Source: Meloidogyne chitwoodi (lineage: Eukaryota; Nematoda; Chromadorea; Rhabditida; Meloidogynidae). Taken from it: a DNA stretch of 64,000 nucleotides. This document shows, in pieces, positions 50,114 to 61,521 of this stretch (the first letter of the stretch is position 1; the number at the start of each line of letters is the position of its first letter). The position numbers and the translations under genes were made by a program. The stretch covers positions 2,249,758 to 2,313,757 of the forward strand of contig JACZZP010000014.1 in assembly GCA_015183035.1 (NCBI GenBank), in the 5' to 3' direction. The notes under the pieces were generated by a model. That model was not told where the DNA came from. It was given only the letters and a program-made list of their open reading frames with translations, and searched no databases.

Positions 50114-53100
50114 GGTTTTCGGAACTCAGCTGAATGTCTTCGGAACTCAGCTGAATGTTTTTCGGAACTCAGCTTAAAGTTTTCGGAACTCAGCTGAAAG
50201 TTTTCGGAACTCAGCTGAATGTTTTCGGAACTCAGCTGAAAGTTTTCGGAACTCAGCTGAGTGTTTTTCGGAACTCAGCTTAAAGTTTTCGGAACTCAGC
50301 TGAAAGTTTTCGGAACTCAGCTGAATGTTTTTCGGAACTCAGCTGAAAGTTTTCGGAACTCAGCTGAATGTTTTCGGAACTCAGCTGAAAGTTTTCGGAA
50401 CTCAGCTGAATGTTTTCGGAACTCAGCTGAATGTTTTCGGAACTCAGCTGAAAGTTTTCGGAACTCAGCTGAAAGTTTTCGGAACTCAGCTGAATGTTTT
50501 TCGGAACTCAGTTGAAAGTTTTCGGAACTCAGCTGAATGTTTTCGGAACTCAGTTGAAAGTTTTCGGAACTCAGCTGAATGTTTTCGGAACTCAGCTGAA
50601 TGTTTTCGGAACTCAGCTGAAAGTTTTCGGAACTCAGCTGAATGTTTTTCGGAACTCAGTTGAAAGTTTTCGGAACTCAGCTGAATGTTTTCGGAACTCA
50701 GTTGAAAGTTTTCGGAACTCAGCTGAATGTTTTCAGAACTCAGCTGAATGTTTTTGGAACTCAGCTGGAAGTTTTTGGAACTCAGCTGGAAGTTTTCGGA
50801 ACTCAGCTGAATGTTTTTGGAACTCAGCTGGAAGTTTTCGGAACTCAGCTGGAAGTTTTCGGAACTCAGTTGAAAGTTTTCGGAACTCAGCTGAATGTTT
50901 TCGGAACTCAGTTGAAAGTTTTCGGAACTCAGCTGAATGTTTTCGGAACTCAGTTGAAAGTTTTCGGAACTCAGCTGAATGTTTTCAGAACTCAGCTGAA
51001 TGTTTTTGGAACTCAGCTGGAAGTTTTTGGAACTCAGCTGGAAGTTTTCGGAACTCAGCTGAATGTTTTTCGGAACTCAGTTGAAAGTTTTCGGAACTCA
51101 GCTGAATGTTTTCGGAACTCAGTTGAAAGTTTTCGGAACTCAGCTGAATGTTTTCAGAACTCAGCTGAATGTTTTTGGAACTCAGCTGGAAGTTTTCGGA
51201 ACTCAGCTGGAAGTTTTCGGAACTCAGCTGAATGTTTTTGGAACTCAGCTGGAAGTTTTCGGAACTCAGCTGGAAGTTTTCGGAACTCAGCTGAATGTTT
51301 TCGGAACTCAGCTGAAAGTTTTCGGAACTCAGCTGAATGTTTTTCGGAACTCAGTTGAAAGTTTTCGGAACTCAGCTGAAAGTTTTCGGAACTCAGCTGA
51401 ATGTTTTCAGAACTCAGCTGAATGTTTTTGGAACTCAGCTGGAAGTTTTCGGAACTCAGCTGGAAGTTTTCGGAACTCAGCTGAATGTTTTTGGAACTCA
51501 GCTGGAAGTTTTCGGAACTCAGCTGAATGTTTTCGGAACTCAGTTGAAAGTTTTCGGAACTCAGCTGAATGTTTTCAGAACTCAGCTGAATGTTTTTGGA
51601 ACTCAGCTGGAAGTTTTTGGAACTCAGCTGGAAGTTTTCGGAACTCAGCTGAATGTTTTTGGAACTCAGCTGGAAGTTTTCGGAACTCAGCTGGAAGTTT
51701 TCGGAACTCAGTTGAAAGTTTTCGGAACTCAGCTGAATGTTTTCGGAACTCAGTTGAAAGTTTTCGGAACTCAGCTGAATGTTTTCGGAACTCAGTTGAA
51801 AGTTTTCGGAACTCAGCTGAATGTTTTCAGAACTCAGCTGAATGTTTTTGGAACTCAGCTGGAAGTTTTTGGAACTCAGCTGGAAGTTTTCGGAACTCAG
51901 CTGAATGTTTTTCGGAACTCAGTTGAAAGTTTTCGGAACTCAGCTGAATGTTTTCGGAACTCAGTTGAAAGTTTTCGGAACTCAGCTGAATGTTTTCAGA
52001 ACTCAGCTGAATGTTTTTGGAACTCAGCTGGAAGTTTTCGGAACTCAGCTGGAAGTTTTCGGAACTCAGCTGAATGTTTTTGGAACTCAGCTGGAAGTTT
52101 TCGGAACTCAGCTGGAAGTTTTCGGAACTCAGCTGAATGTTTTCGGAACTCAGCTGAAAGTTTTCGGAACTCAGCTGAATGTTTTTCGGAACTCAGTTGA
52201 AAGTTTTCGGAACTCAGCTGAAAGTTTTCGGAACTCAGCTGAATGTTTTCAGAACTCAGCTGAATGTTTTTGGAACTCAGCTGGAAGTTTTCGGAACTCA
52301 GCTGGAAGTTTTCGGAACTCAGCTGAATGTTTTTGGAACTCAGCTGGAAGTTTTCGGAACTCAGCTGGAAGTTTTCGGAACTCAGCTGAATGTTTTCGGA
52401 ACTCAGCTGGAAGTTTTCGGAACTCAGCTGAATGTTTTTGGAACTCAGCTGGAAGTTTTCGGAACTCAGCTGGAAGTTTTCGGAACTCAGCTGAATGTTT
52501 TCGGAACTCAGCTGAAAGTTTTCGGAACTCAGCTGAATGTTTTCGGAACTCAGTTGAAAGTTTTCGGAACTCAGCTGAATGTTTTCGGAACTCAGTTGAA
52601 AGTTTTCGGAACTCAGCTGAATGTTTTTCGGAACTCAGTTGAAAGTTTTCGGAACTCAGCTGAATGTTTTCGGAACTCAGTTGAAAGTTTTCGGAACTCA
52701 GCTGAATGTTTTCGGAACTCAGTTGAAAGTTTTCGGAACTCAGCTGAATGTTTTCAGAACTCAGCTGAATGTTTTTGGAACTCAGCTGGAAGTTTTCGGA
52801 ACTCAGCTGAATGTTTTCGGAACTCAGCTGAAAGTTTTCGGAACTCAGCTGAAAGTTTTCGGAACTCAGCTGAATGTTTTTCGGAACTCAGTTGAAAGTT
52901 TTCGGAACTCAGCTGAATGTTTTTCGGAACTCAGCTGGAAGTTTTCGGAACTCAGCTGAATGTTTTCGGAACTCAGTTGAAAGTTTTCGGAACTCAGCTG
53001 AATGTTTTCGGAACTCAGTTGAAAGATTTCGGAACTCAGCTGAATGTTTTCGGAACTCAGTTGAAAGTTTTCGGAACTCAGCTGAATGTTTTCGGAACTC

Positions 53101-56100
53101 AGTTGAAAGATTTCGGAACTCAGCTGAATGTTTTTCGGAACTCAGTTGAAAGTTTTCGGAACTCAGCTGAATGTTTTCGGAACTCAGTTGAAAGTTTTCG
53201 GAACTCAGCTGGAAGTTTTCGGAACTCAGCTGAATGTTTTTGGAACTCAGCTGGAAGTTTTCGGAACTCAGCTGGAAGTTTTCGGAACTCAGCTGAATGT
53301 TTTCGGAACTCAGCTGAATGTTTTCGGAACTCAGTTGAAAGTTTTCGGAACTCAGCTGAATGTTTTCAGAACTCAGCTGAATGTTTTTGGAACTCAGCTG
53401 GAAGTTTTCGGAACTCAGCTGAATGTTTTCGGAACTCAGCTGAAAGTTTTCGGAACTCAGCTGAAAGTTTTCGGAACTCAGCTGAATGTTTTTCGGAACT
53501 CAGTTGAAAGTTTTCGGAACTCAGCTGAATGTTTTTCGGAACTCAGCTGGAAGTTTTCGGAACTCAGCTGAATGTTTTCGGAACTCAGTTGAAAGTTTTC
53601 GGAACTCAGCTGAATGTTTTCGGAACTCAGTTGAAAGATTTCGGAACTCAGCTGAATGTTTTTCGGAACTCAGTTGAAAGTTTTCGGAACTCAGCTGAAT
53701 GTTTTCGGAACTCAGTTGAAAGTTTTCGGAACTCAGCTGGAAGTTTTCGGAACTCAGCTGAATGTTTTTGGAACTCAGCTGAATGTTTTCGGAACTCAGC
53801 TGAAAGTTTTCGGAACTCAGCTGAAAGTTTTCGGAACTCAGCTGAATGTTTTTCGGAACTCAGTTGAAAGTTTTCGGAACTCAGCTGAATGTTTTTCGGA
53901 ACTCAGCTGGAAGTTTTCGGAACTCAGCTGAATGTTTTCGGAACTCAGTTGAAAGATTTCGGAACTCAGCTGAATGTTTTTCGGAACTCAGTTGAAAGTT
54001 TTCGGAACTCAGCTGAATGTTTTCGGAACTCAGTTGAAAGTTTTCGGAACTCAGCTGGAAGTTTTCGGAACTCAGCTGAATGTTTTTGGAACTCAGCTGA
54101 ATGTTTTCGGAACTCAGCTGAATGTTTTTGGAACTCAGCTGAATGTTTTCGGAACTCAGCTGAAAGTTTTCGGAACTCAGCTGAAAGTTTTCGGAACTCA
54201 GCTGAATGTTTTTCGGAACTCAGTTGAAAGTTTTCGGAACTCAGCTGAATGTTTTTCGGAACTCAGCTGGAAGTTTTCGGAACTCAGCTGAATGTTTTCG
54301 GAACTCAGTTGAAAGATTTCGGAACTCAGCTGAATGTTTTTCGGAACTCAGTTGAAAGTTTTCGGAACTCAGCTGGAAGTTTTCGGAACTCAGCTGAATG
54401 TTTTTGGAACTCAGCTGGAAGTTTTCGGAACTCAGCTGGAAGTTTTCGGAACTCAGCTGAATGTTTTCGGAACTCAGCTGAATGTTTTCGGAACTCAGTT
54501 GAAAGTTTTCGGAACTCAGCTGAATGTTTTCAGAACTCAGCTGAATGTTTTTGGAACTCAGCTGGAAGTTTTCGGAACTCAGCTGAATGTTTTTGGAACT
54601 CAGCTGGAAGTTTTCGGAACTCAGCTGGAAGTTTTCGGAACTCAGCTGAATGTTTTTGGAACTCAGCTGAATGTTTTCAGAACTCAGCTGAATGTTTTTG
54701 GAACTCAGCTGGAAGTTTTCGGAACTCAGCTGAATGTTTTCGGAACTCAGCTGAAAGTTTTCGGAACTCAGCTGAAAGTTTTCGGAACTCAGCTGAATGT
54801 TTTTCGGAACTCAGTTGAAAGTTTTCGGAACTCAGCTGAATGTTTTTCGGAACTCAGCTGGAAGTTTTCGGAACTCAGCTGAATGTTTTCGGAACTCAGT
54901 TGAAAGTTTTCGGAACTCAGCTGAATGTTTTCGGAACTCAGTTGAAAGATTTCGGAACTCAGCTGAATGTTTTTCGGAACTCAGTTGAAAGTTTTCGGAA
55001 CTCAGCTGAATGTTTTCGGAACTCAGTTGAAAGTTTTCGGAACTCAGCTGGAAGTTTTCGGAACTCAGCTGAATGTTTTTGGAACTCAGCTGGAAGTTTT
55101 CGGAACTCAGCTGGAAGTTTTCGGAACTCAGCTGAATGTTTTCGGAACTCAGCTGAAAGTTTTCGGAACTCAGCTGGAAGTTTTCGGAACTCAGTTGAAA
55201 GTTTTCGGAACTCAGCTGAATGTTTTCGGAACTCAGTTGAAAGTTTTCGGAACTCAGCTGAATGTTTTCGGAACTCAGTTGAAAGTTTTCGGAACTCAGC
55301 TGAATGTTTTCAGAACTCAGCTGAATGTTTTTGGAACTCAGCTGGAAGTTTTTGGAACTCAGCTGGAAGTTTTCGGAACTCAGCTGAATGTTTTTCGGAA
55401 CTCAGTTGAAAGTTTTCGGAACTCAGCTGAATGTTTTCGGAACTCAGTTGAAAGTTTTCGGAACTCAGCTGAATGTTTTCAGAACTCAGCTGAATGTTTT
55501 TGGAACTCAGCTGGAAGTTTTCGGAACTCAGCTGGAAGTTTTCGGAACTCAGCTGAATGTTTTTGGAACTCAGCTGGAAGTTTTCGGAACTCAGCTGGAA
55601 GTTTTCGGAACTCAGCTGAATGTTTTCGGAACTCAGCTGAAAGTTTTCGGAACTCAGCTGAATGTTTTTCGGAACTCAGTTGAAAGTTTTCGGAACTCAG
55701 CTGAAAGTTTTCGGAACTCAGCTGAATGTTTTCAGAACTCAGCTGAATGTTTTTGGAACTCAGCTGGAAGTTTTCGGAACTCAGCTGGAAGTTTTCGGAA
55801 CTCAGCTGAATGTTTTTGGAACTCAGCTGGAAGTTTTCGGAACTCAGCTGGAAGTTTTCGGAACTCAGCTGAATGTTTTCGGAACTCAGCTGGAAGTTTT
55901 CGGAACTCAGCTGAATGTTTTTGGAACTCAGCTGGAAGTTTTCGGAACTCAGCTGGAAGTTTTCGGAACTCAGCTGAATGTTTTCGGAACTCAGCTGAAA
56001 GTTTTCGGAACTCAGCTGAAAGTTTTCGGAACTCAGCTGAATGTTTTTCGGAACTCAGTTGAAAGTTTTCGGAACTCAGCTGAATGTTTTTCGGAACTCA

Positions 56101-59100
56101 GCTGGAAGTTTTCGGAACTCAGCTGAATGTTTTCGGAACTCAGTTGAAAGTTTTCGGAACTCAGCTGAATGTTTTCGGAACTCAGTTGAAAGTTTTCGGA
56201 ACTCAGCTGAATGTTTTTCGGAACTCAGTTGAAAGTTTTCGGAACTCAGCTGAATGTTTTCGGAACTCAGTTGAAAGTTTTCGGAACTCAGCTGAATGTT
56301 TTCGGAACTCAGTTGAAAGTTTTCGGAACTCAGCTGAATGTTTTCAGAACTCAGCTGAATGTTTTTGGAACTCAGCTGGAAGTTTTCGGAACTCAGCTGA
56401 ATGTTTTCGGAACTCAGCTGAAAGTTTTCGGAACTCAGCTGAAAGTTTTCGGAACTCAGCTGAATGTTTTTCGGAACTCAGTTGAAAGTTTTCGGAACTC
56501 AGCTGAATGTTTTTCGGAACTCAGCTGGAAGTTTTCGGAACTCAGCTGAATGTTTTCGGAACTCAGTTGAAAGTTTTCGGAACTCAGCTGAATGTTTTCG
56601 GAACTCAGTTGAAAGATTTCGGAACTCAGCTGAATGTTTTTCGGAACTCAGTTGAAAGTTTTCGGAACTCAGCTGAATGTTTTCGGAACTCAGTTGAAAG
56701 TTTTCGGAACTCAGCTGGAAGTTTTCGGAACTCAGCTGAATGTTTTTGGAACTCAGCTGGAAGTTTTCGGAACTCAGCTGGAAGTTTTCGGAACTCAGCT
56801 GAATGTTTTCGGAACTCAGCTGAAAGTTTTCGGAACTCAGCTGAAAGTTTTCGGAACTCAGCTGAATGTTTTTCGGAACTCAGTTGAAAGTTTTCGGAAC
56901 TCAGCTGAATGTTTTTCGGAACTCAGCTGGAAGTTTTCGGAACTCAGCTGAATGTTTTCGGAACTCAGTTGAAAGTTTTCGGAACTCAGCTGAATGTTTT
57001 CGGAACTCAGTTGAAAGATTTCGGAACTCAGCTGAATGTTTTTCGGAACTCAGTTGAAAGTTTTCGGAACTCAGCTGAATGTTTTCGGAACTCAGTTGAA
57101 AGTTTTCGGAACTCAGCTGGAAGTTTTCGGAACTCAGCTGAATGTTTTTGGAACTCAGCTGGAAGTTTTCGGAACTCAGCTGGAAGTTTTCGGAACTCAG
57201 CTGAATGTTTTCGGAACTCAGCTGAATGTTTTCGGAACTCAGTTGAAAGTTTTCGGAACTCAGCTGAATGTTTTCAGAACTCAGCTGAATGTTTTTGGAA
57301 CTCAGCTGGAAGTTTTCGGAACTCAGCTGAATGTTTTCGGAACTCAGCTGAAAGTTTTCGGAACTCAGCTGAAAGTTTTCGGAACTCAGCTGAATGTTTT
57401 TCGGAACTCAGTTGAAAGTTTTCGGAACTCAGCTGAATGTTTTTCGGAACTCAGCTGGAAGTTTTCGGAACTCAGCTGAATGTTTTCGGAACTCAGTTGA
57501 AAGTTTTCGGAACTCAGCTGAATGTTTTCGGAACTCAGTTGAAAGATTTCGGAACTCAGCTGAATGTTTTTCGGAACTCAGTTGAAAGTTTTCGGAACTC
57601 AGCTGAATGTTTTCGGAACTCAGTTGAAAGTTTTCGGAACTCAGCTGGAAGTTTTCGGAACTCAGCTGAATGTTTTTGGAACTCAGCTGAATGTTTTCGG
57701 AACTCAGCTGAAAGTTTTCGGAACTCAGCTGAAAGTTTTCGGAACTCAGCTGAATGTTTTTCGGAACTCAGTTGAAAGTTTTCGGAACTCAGCTGAATGT
57801 TTTTCGGAACTCAGCTGGAAGTTTTCGGAACTCAGCTGAATGTTTTCGGAACTCAGTTGAAAGATTTCGGAACTCAGCTGAATGTTTTTCGGAACTCAGT
57901 TGAAAGTTTTCGGAACTCAGCTGAATGTTTTCGGAACTCAGTTGAAAGTTTTCGGAACTCAGCTGGAAGTTTTCGGAACTCAGCTGAATGTTTTTGGAAC
58001 TCAGCTGAATGTTTTCGGAACTCAGCTGAAAGTTTTCGGAACTCAGCTGAAAGTTTTCGGAACTCAGCTGAATGTTTTTCGGAACTCAGTTGAAAGTTTT
58101 CGGAACTCAGCTGAATGTTTTTCGGAACTCAGCTGGAAGTTTTCGGAACTCAGCTGAATGTTTTCGGAACTCAGCTGAATGTTTTTGGAACTCAGCTGGA
58201 AGTTTTCGGAACTCAGCTGGAAGTTTTCGGAACTCAGCTGAATGTTTTTGGAACTCAGCTGAATGTTTTCAGAACTCAGCTGAATGTTTTTGGAACTCAG
58301 CTGGAAGTTTTCGGAACTCAGCTGAATGTTTTCGGAACTCAGCTGAAAGTTTTCGGAACTCAGCTGAAAGTTTTCGGAACTCAGCTGAATGTTTTTCGGA
58401 ACTCAGTTGAAAGTTTTCGGAACTCAGCTGAATGTTTTTCGGAACTCAGCTGGAAGTTTTCGGAACTCAGCTGAATGTTTTCGGAACTCAGTTGAAAGTT
58501 TTCGGAACTCAGCTGAATGTTTTCGGAACTCAGTTGAAAGATTTCGGAACTCAGCTGAATGTTTTTCGGAACTCAGTTGAAAGTTTTCGGAACTCAGCTG
58601 AATGTTTTCGGAACTCAGTTGAAAGTTTTCGGAACTCAGCTGGAAGTTTTCGGAACTCAGCTGAATGTTTTTGGAACTCAGCTGGAAGTTTTCGGAACTC
58701 AGCTGGAAGTTTTCGGAACTCAGCTGAATGTTTTCGGAACTCAGCTGAAAGTTTTCGGAACTCAGCTGAAAGTTTTCGGAACTCAGCTGAATGTTTTTCG
58801 GAACTCAGTTGAAAGTTTTCGGAACTCAGCTGAATGTTTTTCGGAACTCAGCTGGAAGTTTTCGGAACTCAGCTGAATGTTTTCGGAACTCAGTTGAAAG
58901 TTTTCGGAACTCAGCTGAATGTTTTCGGAACTCAGTTGAAAGATTTCGGAACTCAGCTGAATGTTTTTCGGAACTCAGTTGAAAGTTTTCGGAACTCAGC
59001 TGAATGTTTTCGGAACTCAGTTGAAAGTTTTCGGAACTCAGCTGGAAGTTTTCGGAACTCAGCTGAATGTTTTTGGAACTCAGCTGGAAGTTTTCGGAAC

Positions 59101-61521
59101 TCAGCTGGAAGTTTTCGGAACTCAGCTGAATGTTTTCGGAACTCAGCTGAATGTTTTCGGAACTCAGTTGAAAGTTTTCGGAACTCAGCTGAATGTTTTC
59201 AGAACTCAGCTGAATGTTTTCGGAACTCAGCTGGAAAGTTTTCGGAACTCAGCTGAAATGTTTTCGGAACTCAGCTGAAAGTTTTCGGAACTCAGCTGAA
59301 AGTTTTCGGAACTCAGCTGAAATGTTTTCGGAACTCAGTTGAAAGTTTTCGGAACTCAGCTGAATGTTTTTCGGAACTCAGCTGGAAGTTTTCGGAACTC
59401 AGCTGAAATGTTTTCGGAACTCAGTTGAAAGTTTTCGGAACTCAGCTGAAATGTTTTCGGAACTCAGTTGAAAGATTTCGGAACTCAGCTGAATGTTTTC
59501 GGAACTCAGTTGAAAGTTTTCGGAACTCAGCTGAATGTTTTCGGAACTCAGTTGAAAGTTTTCGGAACTCAGCTGAAAGTTTTCGGAACTCAGCTGAAAT
59601 GTTTTCGGAACTCAGCTGAATGTTTTCGGAACTCAGCTGAAAGTTTTCGGAACTCAGCTGAAAGTTTTCGGAACTCAGCTGAATGTTTTCGGAACTCAGT
59701 TGAAAGTTTTCGGAACTCAGCTGAATGTTTTCGGAACTCAGCTGGAAAGTTTTCGGAACTCAGCTGAAATGTTTTCGGAACTCAGCTTGAAAGATTTCGG
59801 AACTCAGCTGAAATGTTTTTCGGAACTCAGTTGAAAGTTTTCGGAACTCAGCTGAATGTTTTCGGAACTCAGTTGAAAGTTTTCGGAACTCAGCTGGAAG
59901 TTTTCGGAACTCAGCTGAATGTTTTCGGAACTCAGCTGAAAGTTTTCGGAACTCAGCTGAAAGTTTTCGGAACTCAGCTGAAAGTTTTCGGAACTCAGCT
60001 GAATGTTTTCGGAACTCAGTCTGAAAGTTTTCGGAACTCAGCTGAATGTTTTTCGGAACTCAGCTGGAAGTTTTCGGAACTCAGCTGAATGTTTTCGGAA
60101 CTCAGCTGAAATGTTTTCGGAACTCAGCTGGAAGTTTTCGGAACTCAGCTGGAAAGTTTTCGGAACTCAGCTGAAATGTTTTCGGAACTCAGCTGAATGT
60201 TTTCAGGAACTCAGCTGAAATGTTTTTGGAACTCAGCTGGAAGTTTTCGGAACTCAGCTGAATGTTTTCGGAACTCAGCTGAAAGTTTTCGGAACTCAGC
60301 TGAAAGTTTTCGGAACTCAGCTGAATGTTTTCGGAACTCAGTTGAAAGTTTTCGGAACTCAGCTGAATGTTTTTCGGAACTCAGCTGGAAGTTTTCGGAA
60401 CTCAGCTGAATGTTTTCGGAACTCAGTTGAAAGTTTTCGGAACTCAGCTGAATGTTTTCGGAACTCAGTTGAAAGATTTCGGAACTCAGCTGAATGTTTT
60501 TCGGAACTCAGTTGAAAGTTTTCGGAACTCAGCTGAATGTTTTCGGAACTCAGTTGAAAGTTTTCGGAACTCAGCTGGAAGTTTTCGGAACTCAGCTGAA
60601 TGTTTTTGGAACTCAGCTGGAAGTTTTCGGAACTCAGCTGGAAGTTTTCGGAACTCAGCTGAATGTTTTCGGAACTCAGCTGAAAGTTTTCGGAACTCAG
60701 CTGAAAGTTTTCGGAACTCAGCTGAATGTTTTTCGGAACTCAGTTGAAAGTTTTCGGAACTCAGCTGAATGTTTTCAGAACTCAGCTGAATGTTTTTCGG
60801 AACTCAGCTGGAAGTTTTCGGAACTCAGCTGAATGTTTTCGGAACTCAGCTGAATGTTTTTCGGAACTCAGTTGAAAGTTTTCGGAACTCAGCTGAATGT
60901 TTTCGGAACTCAGTTGAAAGTTTTCGGAACTCAGCTGAATGTTTTCAGAACTCAGCTGAATGTTTTTGAAACTCAGCTGGAAGTTTTCGGAACTCAGCTG
61001 AATGTTTTCGGAACTCAGTTGAAAGTTTTCGGAACTCAGCTGAATGTTTTCGGAACTCAGTTGAAAGTTTTCGGAACTCAGCTGAATGTTTTCAGAACTC
61101 AGCTGAATGTTTTTGGAACTCAGCTGGAAGTTTTCGGAACTCAGCTGAATGTTTTCGGAACTCAGCTGAAAGTTTTCGGAACTCAGCTGAGTGTTTTTCG
61201 GAACTCAGCTTAAAGTTTTCGGAACTCGTCTGAAAGTTTTCGGAACTCAGCTCAAAGTTTTCGGAACTCAGCTGAATGTTTTCGGAACTCAGCTGAAAGT
61301 TTTCGGAACTCTGCTTAAAGTTTTCGGAACTCAGCTTAAAGTTTTCGGAACTCAGCTGAAAGTTTTCGGAACTCAGCTTAAAGTTTTCGGAACTCAGCTT
61401 AAAGTTTTCGGAACTCAGCTGAAAGTTTTCGGAACTCAGCTGAAAGTTTTCGGAACTCAGCTTAAAGTTTTCGGAACTCAGCTTAAAGTTTTCGGAACTC
61501 AGCTGAAAGTTTTCGGAACTC
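50114..61521 (+). repeat. 21-bp satellite array, forward orientation
   Basis: About 540 head-to-tail copies of CGGAACTCAGCTGAATGTTTT, unit 21 bp, with occasional 22-bp units having one extra T. Variants differ at few sites: GAATG, GAAAG or GGAAG after CAGCT; CAGTTG for CAGCTG; AGAACTC or TGGAACTC for CGGAACTC; AAAGATTT for AAAGTTTT. The variants form higher-order blocks that recur (for example a stretch from 50,642 again near 54,967). The outer units at 50.1-50.3 kb and 61.18-61.52 kb are the most divergent (CAGCTTAAAG type). Because 21 is divisible by three, two of three frames stay open (VFGTQLK and RNSAESF), giving long false open frames until a 22-bp unit shifts the frame. No protein is inferred. 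Confidence 0.97.
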
